Shown here one piece after another: positions 46,981-60,100 of a stretch of 64,000 nt of DNA. The stretch spans positions 47,089 to 111,088 of the forward strand of contig NW_008708359.1 of NCBI RefSeq assembly GCF_000327385.1, in the 5' to 3' direction. The notes beneath the pieces were generated by a model. That model did no database searches. It was not told the origin of the DNA and saw only the letters and a list, made by a program, of their open reading frames with translations. Each line of letters begins with the position of its first letter. Positions within the stretch are counted from its first letter, which is position 1. A program made the translations under genes and the position numbers. The stretch comes from Lottia gigantea. Taxonomy: Eukaryota > Mollusca > Gastropoda > Lottiidae.

Positions 46981-47307
46981 GTAATCAATTATAGGTGTAA
47001 CAATTAACATTCTACAACTCAGCAAACATAAAACAATTACATTATTTTCCAGTTTTTTGAAGAGTAAATATGCGTTCCGTTTCGATGCTGTGCATTAATG
47101 ATGCAATGTTTTAGGTACTGGTTGTTCACAATTGAGAGATGAAAAGTGAAAATTGCAATATTGGTGTTCCGTTTCTTTTTTCAGATTGAAGGCGTATTCG
47201 GCATCCTGGTAAAATGACACAATATTACATGAACCATGCATATCCAACCTACTTTTATTCAGGTAGGCTCCTGGCCTGGTCGCCTCTTATTACTCCCTGC
47301 TAAAGAT

Positions 47308-47605
47308 CATTTTCTCAATGTCATGCTATCACGAACTGTGTCTATAGGGCTTACCGGTAAATTAAATTGACTGCGCTATAGTCACCTTTTAGAGATTTAA
47401 TAGAGAGCAATTTTATTGGATTGTACGGTAGCCAATACAGCCAATCAGAACACTCGACAGAAGTCTGTAAACAATAAGCCATTATAATTATAATGTTCAC
47501 AGTCATCTGTCGAGAGCTCAAAAACTCTATTTGGCTGTTTTTGTTAGCGTATAATACAATTCCAATCAATTTGGTGATACAAGAAAAGTGCCCAGTGATG
47601 TCAAG
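47308..47605. mobile_element. MITE family M5
   Basis: Left CTCAATGTCATGCTATCAC, inner AGCCAATCAGAACACTCGAC and CTGTCGAGAGCTC, right GATACAAGAAAAGTGCCCAG and TGATGTCAAGGA. Confidence 0.72.
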
Positions 47606-48114
47606 GAACAATTTATATGAGCTTATTTAGACTTCCCTCGTTAGATATCAGTTTTTGGTGTAGCCTAGGCCTGATAAAGGGGTGAAAGACTGATACTGGT
47701 TTAGATAGAGTAGGCCATCAATGATTTGTAAAACTATCCCACCCGAAAAACTGATAAAGCTTTTTCTTTTTTTAATATACAAAAAAATTATAGGCCTATT
47801 ATCAATTTGAAATACCACACATTCAGTTAAAATTTATATTTGGTATTTGGAAGCAATCAAATTATTAAAATTGACTATTTATTGTTGACAAAATAATATT
47901 TATTTACAATTTTTTATTTTCAAATTATCTCCCTTTAAATAATAAAAGTATTCGACCTTCACCCAGAAAATGAACCTGGCCATTTGATTGGTTGAAAATT
48001 CTGATCACGCACCGTACAGCTGATCATTTAGCATGGCGAATCAACAAGAAAACTTGTTACTTATTTTCGATCGAATATTTTACAGATTTCAACTTTTATA
48101 GACATTCAACTGTG

Positions 48115-51100
48115 ATGGCAGTTGATGATTTGCAGAAATTAGGTACTGGTAATAATATGAGGGAACAGAAAGAAGGTGGACAAGTGGAAATAGCCAGTAG
48201 GCAAACAATTCACAGTGGACATTTTATGGTCAGCCGTGTTCACGACGTAGTATCAGAAGAATTTGATGATGTCCCTTTGGAAACCAGCGACGATGCCTTT
48301 GATTTTGTTACTGCCAACAAGGAAACTTCCAAAACTTATAGCTTTGGACCTAAGAGTGATCACACCCTTGCCATTGATGCCTCATTAACCAAGTTATTCG
48401 AGTGTATGACCCTAGCTTACAGGTTAGAATTTATTGTTATTATTGACTTTTTGTGCATATTGCTGTCCATAAACATGTAAAACAATGATAAACAAACGTG
48501 AACTTTGAAACGTAAATTGTTTTTTTTTATAAAATGTATGCATTATCTGATTATTCTTATACCAAATTAAAATGTCTGGTTGGTTGTTATGCTTTCTAAA
48601 CTTCAAACTTCAGATTCTTTCTGTAGTTTATGAACGGTCAGATCTTTGGCTATTTATGATGATGAAAATAAATGGGTCGTATCCTGAGGTTTATAGGTCA
48701 TGAATTGATTATGTGTGTGGAAGTAGTAGAAACCGAGTTATACAACCACTTTTAATAACCTAAAACCTGTTCTAACCCTTGCTTTCAATAAATAAAGGCT
48801 ACAGCTTTTATAAGGTGTGCTTGTCCAACTGTGAATGTATATTTCTGTTCTTGCTATAATATTTCATCATCATATCTACGTTACTGCCTTTAGGCTACTA
48901 GGCCGTAGGCCTTAACTTGTAGTAGAATTAGCATTGTAAACTAATTCAGCTAATAATCTTACTATTATAGTTTACCACAAGGTTCAAAGTCCATGTTTTT
49001 GTTTCCTGTAGCATGTTACAAGAGAATGAGACTATTGAATTGACCTGATAATGCTACAAGTAATACTTTTCGAGTACCGGTATGACATTGAACTCTGCTT
49101 AGAAAATAAGGCACAGAATATAATTTAGTACTTTCTACTCAACAGTAAAGAAGGTGAATTGTTTTGCAGAAGTAAATGATTTTGAATTTTAATTGGAAAG
49201 CAGGGTAACGTCTGCCATAGATCCTGTATCAGTTTAAAATTTCATACAAAGCAGGTTTCTGACTTTGAGCATATCATGAAAATAATGTGTAAGATTTAAT
49301 TTAACTTTGAAAATAATTATAGGAAAATTTAGTCTAAAGCAAACCATATTTTCGAATTTTTAATCAAAAAACATGGAAGACTTTGCTGTGGATCAGTCCA
49401 GATTCAGATTCAAGGCATTTTTGACCCTTAGCATGTCTTCTAAAATGAAATAATGTGCAAGATTTAATTGAATAACTTTGAAAATTATTGATACTGATAT
49501 ATTTCTACTTTAATTTTGCAGCGCAATAGATGTTTTTTAATTTGAAATAGAAAAAATGGCAGAATTTGTCGAAATGTCAAAATTCAGACTGAAGGCATTT
49601 TTGACCTTTATAGCATGTCTTAAAAAATAATGTGCAAGACTCGAATAAATAACATTGAATAATAATTATTGTTAAACAATAGCTATAGTGACAATGGTAA
49701 AGACTAAGTTTGGCTTAACTTTAAGTCCAAGCTTGGTCCTAGCCATAACTTTCTGCAATCCCTTTTTTCACTCGAATATGTAGAATGACTGAAAGATGCC
49801 TTAATCTGTAGGTTTGATTTGAAAAATAAGAAATTGAGCCATGAATCGGATAGAAAAAAAACTTAGTTTCTGGAACTTTCATGAAATATGGTGTCATAAG
49901 ATTTACAACTTTGTACTTTAATGAGAATGAAAGCTAGGCCTACATAAGCAATTAATTATTTGAAATCAGAAACTTGTTAAAATGAGCAATAAATCAGGAA
50001 AATGCATTTCTACTAGTATTTGTTTCAGATTGGCTTTGTTTACAGAGTTTGAACTGGCAAATTAACATGATCATGTGACAATCTTTAAAACCTGTAAAAA
50101 TGGCTGAATATTAGGGCTTGCAACGATTAGCAGCTGAATCGATGAACCACGATTCTGTCCTTCTTATTGATGCATTGCGTTAGATAAAAATAATCATGAT
50201 GTATCAGCACAATTAATTCTTAGCCCCCTTTAATATCAAATGACATAGAATCCTTGTGTGTATAAGAAATTGTGTCATGTTTTCATTTTCCAACTATAAT
50301 TTTCACATCAAAATTTGCAAAAATTATATTTCTGACTTTCAAAATTGAGATTTTTTTCACAATCCCTTTCTTCTAAATGTTCTCAAGTGCTTAATAGTGA
50401 CAAACTTGTTAGTAATTTTACAAATTCCTACTATTTTCCTTCTGTAATAAATGAATTGTGATAATTATCACAATAAATCGTATTGTTGGATGAGTATCGT
50501 ATTGTTTCAAATCAAAACTTCAAGAATCGTTGCAGCCCTCTTAAATATTATCCATTAAAGGCTGTAGAGTGGAACTTTTTATTTGTGGGAATGCTATTCT
50601 GCCATAACTAGTATCAAGAGGTATCAAAGTTTATTAATTGAAAATTGGAAATGCTTTTCATAAAACTCAAAATATCTTAAAAAGAAAGTCTGCCACTACT
50701 ATATAATCATTGCTCCTGATTTTGTCATTCCTTGGACAACATTTTAGTTACTGGAATTGTTTTGCTTGTAACCTTGTAGGTACTAAATGTGCATTTTAGT
50801 ACAGTTCTGAAAAGGCTATCTTTTAGAGGGATTGTGAAGATGTTTTCTAAATTTTTTATGTGTATCTTTAACATTAATTTTCACCATTTCAATTTTCAAT
50901 CAGACATCTGTGGTTCTAGCAATTTCACTAAAACTTAGTGTTTGATGACGTTGCTAATCGCATAATATCCTCAATGCATATGGCCTTTCCCAAATGGTGA
51001 CATCATGATGCTATCAGTGTCCCCAATACAAATAACGTTTTTTTACAAAACCTCTTGACAATCCCTTTAAGTTATAGTAATCAATACAGTATCTCTTGGT

Positions 51101-54100
51101 CACTGATTTGCATGTTAAAGTGGTTTGACATGAAAGATAAGCCTTGTTTATGTGGACAAACAAACAAACAAATCAAGGACAAACGCATGTATCACCCACT
51201 CTTCGTTGTGCATGTTGAATTGTATCAATTATCTTATACAATTTTAAAGGGGATTGCTTCACAAGATATCGGAATAAAAAATGAAATTTCTAGTTTGAGG
51301 TATCTTTGAAGGGATCATTCAATTACGTGCAGTTCCTACATTTTTGATTACTATTTCTGTTCACTATGACCCCTAAAATGGCCGACCATGGAAGGTAGGT
51401 ATGTTGAGGCATGCTAGGTCACTGACTCCCTTTATTTGTTGTTTGATAAACTTATAAGATATAAATTCATAATCCAAATTGGCTAGACTTGATAAATCTA
51501 TCTCATTTTGAACATTGTTAAAAACAACATTTGACTCTGACCGTCTAGCTGAGGTCTGTGGACATTGTTATCATCAATTTTTGTTAAATTTGAGTGTGAC
51601 AGACATTCACCAAGTTCGTTTAAGTGTAGCACTATTACTACCAGGTATTATGATTAAATGGTCATGCTTGTAATGTGTGATAAGAGTTAAAGGAATAGTG
51701 ATCATGTTTTGAAAGTGTGACCAAACAGTATAGTTGCATCATTTTCTTGTTTGCAAACTTGGTTATTTGATGACTGTGATCAATTCTGAAAAATTTGGTG
51801 GAAAGTCTAGTGCTAGTGAGCTGCGTCATACCTGTAGGTTTGTAATAATAAGTAGATATTGATTTTATAGGTTTCAGGTTTATATAATATAATTTTATAA
51901 CCTTATTTACTTATGTCAAGTAGGCAAAGATTATATTAACTTATATTATCAAATTTATATTATAATACATCTGATTTAAGTTAGGCTATGTGGATGCTCA
52001 ATTTGGTATAATTTTGTGCCTTGTGGGCTGCATAATACCTGTAGATTTGTATCATTAAGTGGATATTGATTTTATAGGTTTCAGGTTTATATAATGTAAT
52101 TTCATAACCTTATTTTTTTTATATCTAGTAGCAAAAATAAAAATCCATACAAAACTTATAAATACTTATTATGAAATATATATTATAACATCAGTTATCT
52201 GATATAAGATATAAGGTATAACTTATAAGTCAAGCTATTTTATGGATACATATATCTCTGCTTGTTTGCAAAATATGGTTTAGTCCTTCGATATTGGATA
52301 TTTTGAAAATTCTGGTTATCTGCAATATACCTGTAGGTTTGTAACATTAAGGGGATAGATTATGTTCATGCTAGATAATTTATTATATTTATGCAATCAA
52401 AGTTTGTGAACACTATAAAGACTACAGTTTTTATCTGATTTTAATAAAAATTTGTCATTTATATTGATGAGATCTTAGTCGTGTGAATTTGACAATATTT
52501 TGATGAACGAAATTTGAGTTATTGCCCTTGACTTGTTGGCTTGTTAACGCGATATATGTGACAGTTTATGTCAAAATTTTATTACATAATGTGTGTTTGA
52601 TTAAAACAACAATATCTTGCTCAAATTAGATTTTTGGTATGATTTGACACAGATAGGTGACTGCCCTTGATATACCCAAAATTTATCAGCAAAGTGGGCG
52701 TATCTTGCTAGGCAATCACTTGTTGATAATTTTGTGAACAGTCTCATAAGCTGCAATGTACCTGTAGGTTTGTAATATTAAGTAGATATTAATTCTAAGA
52801 TAGGTTTCAGGTTTATATAATATAATTTTATAACCTTATTTACTTATGTCAAGTAGTCAAATATTATATTAACTTAATTATAACTTATCTGATATTAGTT
52901 ATAAACTTGTTTTTTTGAATGCACAAGTTTTATCTGCTGGCTGGCAAAATATTAACTTGACTTGGTACTCAATTTTTAGGTTGTTATTTTTATTTGTGAA
53001 TGCTAAATTGTGATGTGGATATTTATTCTGAAGAAGGTTTTCAAGTTGATTGATATGAGCATGATTATTCTAGTAGTTAATAATCTTTTCATCATAAATT
53101 GCAATTTTATAAATATCATATCTTTACATACCATTTACAGCTAGGACATCTTGAATAATGAGGAAAGATTACTTTTTCAAGCTTTTCAACCAAATATTCA
53201 CACTGCGACCAACTAAGATTACAAACCAGGACCTTTATTGATGACAAATTGTCATTGACAATATCTGTTTATTGATATGTAAACCTCATCAGGCCAACTA
53301 GATGGAAATGGCTTTCCGGACTTGTAGTAATCTGTATGATCAATGTAAACAAACTTGTATTATGATCAATTGAAGAGGAACTTACTTTCTAAGTATGAGT
53401 CATATTATTTATTATAAAAAGTAAAATTCTTGAGGTTATTTATAACATAAATCAGCTGATATAACCATATTGTTACCCTGGTTGGCCAGATGCCATGGTT
53501 TAAAAACAGGTGTTTATTTTACTGATATATATAACTCCTGATATACCTTGTTATTCTCAGTTATATTTCTATTCTATTCACCCATTTGGAACATATTAAT
53601 TTGGCAAGTGCTATTATTGTAATAGATATAAATGGAAACGGGCTGGATATTCCTGGCTTAGTCAGTAACCCAATCTAGTGTTAAGAGTGAAGAAGTTCCT
53701 AAAAACTTCTATGTAAAGCACTGGCCAAGGTCACAAATAAAGAGATAAATGTTCAATACAAGATAAGGTGAAGTTAGCATAGTTAGTATTAAGTTAAAAA
53801 AACAACCACGAGTAATCTAAATAAACAAAAGTCTATAATATGAAAGTTTTCTTGTTACCAGTTCTAAAAGAAAAGAGTATGAATAGGTTCTGAAAAGATA
53901 AACATCTATATATAAGGATTAGAATATATTAAACTTAATGAGCTAGAAAATAGAGAGGGGGGTCAAGTATTATTGGATTCAATGGGATCGAGTCTACCAC
54001 GGACCAGAAAATTACTAAGGTTTTTATTGCGCTTATAGGCAATTACAAGTCGTTTGGTTATACATTCGGAAATCTGTTCTGTAATTCACTGTAATACTGT

Positions 54101-57100
54101 TTGACGATGGATGAGGTTTTGGCAGCTGCATGATTAAAGGTGACGATGGATGAGGTTTTGGCAGCTGTATGATTAAAGGTGTATAATAGTTCCATTTTTG
54201 GCCATTGTGTTGCATGTACTCCAGAGGTATCCATTTAAGTCTGGGTTCCATATCTCTGGATCACTTTTCTTAGGGTTACAAACTAATTTGAAAATTGATT
54301 AAGTCATAATTGTAATCATAATATTACAATAGAGGATATGTTTGATGGGCTAGTATTACAGTAGAGGATATGTTTGATGGGCTAGTATTACAATAGAGGA
54401 TATGTTTGATGGGCTAGTATTACAATAGAGGATATGTTTGATGGGCTAGTATTACAATAGAGGATATGTTTGATGGGCTAGTATTACAATAGAGGATATG
54501 TTTGATGGGCTAGTATTACAATAGAGGATATGTTTGATGGGCTAGTATTACAATAGAGGATATGTTTGATGGGCTAGTATTACAATAGAGGATATGTTTG
54601 ATGGGCTAGTATTACAGTAGAGGATATGTTTGATGGGCTAGTATTACAATAGAGGATATGTTTGATGGGCTAGTATTACAATAGAGGATATGTCTGATGG
54701 GCTAGTATTACAATAGAGGATATGTTTGATGGGCTAGTATTACAATAGAGGATATGTTTGATGGGCTAGTATTACAATAGAAGATATGTTTGATGGGCTA
54801 GTATTACAATAGAGGATATATTTGATGGGCTAGTATTACAATAGAGGATATGTTTGATGGGCTAGTATTACAATAGAGGATATGTTTGATGGGCTAGTAT
54901 TACAATAGAGGATATGTTTGATGGGCTAGTATTACAATAGAGGATATGTTTGATGGGCTAGTATTACAATAGAGGATATGTTTGATGGGCTAGTATTACA
55001 ATAGAGGATATGTTTGATGGGCTAGTATTACAATAGAAGATATGTTTGATGGGCTAGTATTACAATAGAGGATATGTTTGATGGGCTAGTATTACAATAG
55101 AGGATATGTTTGATGGGCTAGTATTACAATAGAGGATATGTTTGATGGGCTAGTATTACAATAGAGGATATGTTTGATGGGCTAGTATTACAATAGAGGA
55201 TATGTTTGATGGGCTAGTATTACAATAGAGGATATGTTTGATGGGCTAGTATTACAATAGAGGATATGTTTGATGGGCTAGTATTACAATAGAGGATATG
55301 TTTGATGGGCTAGTATTGTGGAGCCGCCATTGAAAAAATTGATTCTGAGAAACAGACACAACCATCATATTGATCATTAAATTATTGTCAAATATTGATA
55401 TGTAATGTAAATTATAACTATGATAACAATGCAAAAATTGAGTATAACCAAGAGGTCTTGGCTTTACTTTGAGAGGTCTCCAGTTTCAGGAATGGGGTTG
55501 CTACCTGAAAAAAACTGAGAAACTCTTCATTAAAGGGACTCTTTGAGATTGCCAGCATTTAATGTGTATCAGATTATCTTATATCTTCTATTTGCTCTCC
55601 CATTGTCTATGGTTCTTTCTATTGCTATAAGCATTTCAAAATGTTGGTTGGGAAATATGAAGGATGCAAATAGAAGTTATAAATGTCCTTAATACATAAG
55701 CTCATACAAAAATTCATGGACTCCTTTCAAATCTCTTTGAAGTGCAACTAGTTAACACCTACTATGATACATGTTCAATGTCATTTCAAGTCACTGTATG
55801 ATTCAATACAATGAAGATTAAATTACAAGGTCCTTTTTGGCAGACATTTTTTTGGTCTCCATTGTAGGCCGAAAAAAAAAAAGGTAATGAAACGAAACTA
55901 ATCTTATTTTAATTCAATTGCTTCAATATTTTTATAGTGTTATTTTAATGCTTTGTAATTCAGATGCATTAAGAGGACAAATTTCTTATTGTTATTATTG
56001 AATAGACTTTAACAGGACTTTAAGAGTCAGGTTCACCATTTTCGGGGTTAATTTGAATCTTGAATTTGTAAATAATCTTCAGAAGTACTAGAAATTTACA
56101 AAATCCACATATTTCCTTCAAAAATACTTCAAACTAGGAATTCTACTCACTATTTCTATATATGTCTTTTCTATATATCACTGATATACTGTTGTCATTT
56201 TAACATTCAAATGCAGATAATTCTTGACACACATTGATTTGCAGGCTAAAACTTTATGATGAGTTGTGAACACCATTACCGATTAGCAATACCCAAAAAA
56301 TTGCTATTCTGAGATTAAAGTAAAATTGGTCAAACAAATGGTGAATCTGTCCCTTTAATTTTGTAAGTTGTAAGCTGGGGGCTGGGGTGGTTCAGATGAT
56401 GGAGGTATTGATTAGGTCTCTGCTGCATAGGTCATGGTGTATACTTGTATAATGGTTTCACTTTGTCAGCATGACTTTAAAGATCCCTGAGATGATAGAT
56501 ATTGAAAGAGAGTAAGCTAATGCCACTGTCCTCTCAAAACTTCCTTTATTGCACGCTGCATGATATTTGGCATTGTCTGACTTCATGAGCCCAATCAGGT
56601 ACAGCAAGCTAAAAATGTAAAATCCAAAAATTTGCATCTGTTATAGGTTGCTGAGTAAGACCAGATGGCATTGTTATCTTAGTAAAGTTCTCTTATTGTA
56701 TTGTGTTTGAATTGCTCTTAATTCTTCAGTTTACTAGCTGACAAGTAGGGTTGAGACGATACATGACTGATCTGTATTGCGATACATGACTGATCTGTAT
56801 CTCGATACAAGACTGATTTGTATCTCGATACATGACTGATTTGTATCATGATGCAGATATCTGAAAAATATACAGGCTGAATTATTTCTGTTTTCTGTCT
56901 TTTATTATGAATAAATATTCTTCATCAAAGACTTCACTGCCAGCCATGCTTCCTGCTGATCTTTCATCATGTCTCAAATGGTATGAATAACTGACAGACT
57001 GGATAAGTGTTTTTTTATCTGTTAAAACAATAGAAACTGCAGTCACAATCATCCAGATCGCCAATGAACGACAGGCGTCTCTACCTTGAGACTTAAATAT

Positions 57101-60100
57101 TCTCTCGTTCAGCTTGTAATATTTTGATCCAAGAAGTTGAAATTGAATGCTCAATATCCAACTCAGGCCTATTTTTTGAGAGAGTAACCAAGGTTTTTAC
57201 TTAAACATCGATTGAATGCACTGTTTCTACCAAAGTCTTGATTATCACAAAGGAAAATAATATGACTCACTGTGCTTTCTATTTAAACAATCGCGATGGA
57301 GCTTGGACTACAAGAAAATTGACCCACTGAACCAAAACCATTTTTTAACTGCTAAATCTTAACCAGGCGTGTGACTAATGAAGACAGAAACGCCATACAG
57401 GGTGCAATGAGGGAAATTTTGCCAGGACAACTGCATTAGCCTACTCCTTTTCAATTTCCAACTGTCAAGGGATCATTAACGTGCACAGCCTGTAGCATAC
57501 AGGGCCTCAGTTTATTGTCCGATCCAACGACTAGACGCTTTTTCCATATCAGCCCTTCTTACCTGCATCACTGACAGGGGGAAACCGGGTTGAAAAATTT
57601 GAAGGTATGATCTCGACCTATGATGGGATTAAACCCTGGACGTTCAGGTTTGTGAGCAAAAATCTAACTCAATGTGCTACTGCAGCAGCTATGGAGTACC
57701 TTGGCTCTCCCTTTCGATTTTATAGGGTACTAGTTGTGTTTGTGTGGGTCAGGGGGGCCTCCCTTGGAAAATTTTCTAATCTAGTAAGACAGAGAATGCA
57801 TTTAACGTAAATTTGGCTGTGAAGGAAGAAGAAATTTTTCAAGTTTTTCTGTCTAAGTATGCAACTGGATACTAAAAATACCAATATTCCTTTCTTGTAT
57901 TTTTTAGTGGGACTATAACCTCACCAAAATGGAAGGCATTTCGTGGAATGCACCTGACTGTGAAAGACAAGATCAGATTGAACAATATAATCTGGAGAGA
58001 ATGGCACATGCAGTGTAAGTAATAATGTTATATATATTATTTTGAAGTGTTATGATGTGGTAAAGTTAATGTCAAGGTGAAGTCTGTATTTTAGTACCTA
58101 GTTTTTACACCTTGCCAAATATTTTTCCAAGGTTCAAGAAATTGTGAAATGACCTTTAACTGTAGTACAGTTAATGTTCAACAATTTAACAAAAGTGTAT
58201 CTATTGTCTTGGCAAATCGAAAAGAGAATTCAAATATATGCCCAAAAATAGTACTGATAGTCTTAGAATTTCTTTATAAAAAATCCAAAATTTAGGCTGA
58301 AAATGGGCCTCTGTAAAAACAAATTAAGAAGACATAATGTGTGCTTATGTTTATATTTCTATCAACACAAAGACATTCTAAGACTAACAGAACTATTTTG
58401 AGGCTGCTATTCCATTTCTCATAAAAACAAAAAAAATTCAAAAATTTTCTACTTCGCTCACATGTTAATTAATATTTTATTAATTATAAAGTTTTTGATT
58501 ATGAGAAATGAAAGAAATACTAATGTTCTACTAGCTTAATTTCAGCTACCTGTAACACTTTTCAAAATCTAAATCTGGTTTTATTTTAAAATTGAACAAT
58601 GTAAACAAAACCATTAGAAGTATTAATAACAAGAGTTTATGTTATGATGATGTTTGTATTGCTAGTCAATACAGATGTTACAAGTTATAAATGTCACTGA
58701 ATGATATCTGTCATCTACAGTACTAATAAATAATAATGCTAACATCAGCCTTTTGATTTTGACTTATGTCATTGATTTTTATAAGGCTTTTCAATTTGAA
58801 AAGCTAAACTGAAATTCGGCATACATTTATATGATCCTAATCCATTGACCATCAATCAAAGATGTTTGTTTAAAGGGACTGCTGTTTCATATTGGGGAGT
58901 TGATTTTAGTCTTGAATATATGTAAATATTCTTCAGAAGTACTAGAAATGTACAAATTTCTTTTCTATATATGGCAGTGTCTCAAAAAAAGACATCCTGA
59001 CTTTCAAATGCGGATAATTCTGGACGCACAATTTCTACCTTGAGCTGTCAACACTGTTACTGATTGGTTTAGCTAACAAATTTGGGTTTATGAGATTAAG
59101 GCATGATTGGTCAAAAATATGGTGCATCTTTTCCTTTAAAGGGACAGGTTTACCATTGATTTGACTAATCTTATATTCGTCTCAGATACAGGAATTTTTT
59201 TTAGCTAAGCTAAGCCTTCTAATCCATGTGTGTCCACAACTCTGCCATATCTAGAAATAGAAAGTGAAATTTCTAGTTTGAAGTATATTTGATGTGATTA
59301 TATGATTTTCTTGCAATGCTAGTATTTCTGAAGACTATTCACATATATTCAAAAACAAAATCAAACCCCCCAAAATGACCAACCATGACCTTTGATAAAG
59401 TGCTTTTTCATTCAATAACAGTACACTAAGCAAACAAAAACCTTTACATTTTGTTACACAAACTTTAAATAGATGTGGGTAAAATGATCGTAATTATCGA
59501 TTATCGTCGCTAGGAATTTATAATTTCGATTATCGATTCTCAAATTTCATAATTGATTATATGTTAAAGTTACATTTTCTCAACTGTACCTGTTAACAGG
59601 TAGTAATCTCTTCCACATTGTTTCCCTTCAGTACATAACATACCCACAATAAACTATAATAACTGATCAAAGAAAGTATATACTATGACGTTAAAATAAC
59701 CCACGAAATTAAGAATTTTAACATGTTTTTAATTGAGTATTTACAGGGTTTCTCTATGAAATAATTTCGATTATTGATCGATAGTCTGCTATCATTAATC
59801 GATCTCTATTTTGTAATCGATACCCAGCCCTAGGTATAAATGTAATTGTAATATTAATTTATAATCTTTATCTTTCAGATATATATCGTCAGAATCCAAT
59901 TATTTGTGATTTTTCTACACCATTATCAGACGATATACATTCCAAACCAGAGGTATATCATATTTTATCTTCAAATATCTTTTATGAAATAAGAACTCAA
60001 ATGAAATTATATATACATATTACTTTAACCTCCTAGAAAGCATGAACAATGAACATTGAATTAAAATTCTCAAATTTAGCCAATGATAGTATATATCATC

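Larger units (their letters stand above)
36464..48114. other. Intergenic region CPD to Mondo
   Basis: No protein gene recognised in 11.6 kb. It holds MITEs (M6, M3, M1, M5, M2, M4 in turn), a 51-bp tandem repeat, a partial segmental duplication and a stretch with recurring CAATTACCA. The stretches 37630-39800 and 40680-41715 show nothing beyond AT-rich sequence and a decayed palindrome half near 38930. The 3' UTR of CPD and the 5' UTR and promoter of Mondo must lie within, but I could not delimit them. Confidence 0.6.
48423..57907. other. Mondo intron 1 (about 9.5 kb)
   Basis: No exon seen. Contents: three copies of a roughly 185-base segment (49205-49690), M4 (50822-51070), a reversed M2 fragment (51274-51405), four diverged copies of a 100-150 base segment (51821-52880), SINE-A fragment (53125-53275), a 39-bp pair (54104-54181), the 32-bp minisatellite, M2 (56020-56358), SINE-B (56367-56590), a 23-bp repeat (56758-56849) and a reversed SINE-B (57385-57700). 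48423-49200 shows nothing notable. Confidence 0.65.

Noticed and set aside
47992-48114. N-terminal extension of Mondo upstream of 48115
   Set aside because: The frame is open but contains no ATG; it begins at a TTG. The first ATG is at 48115.
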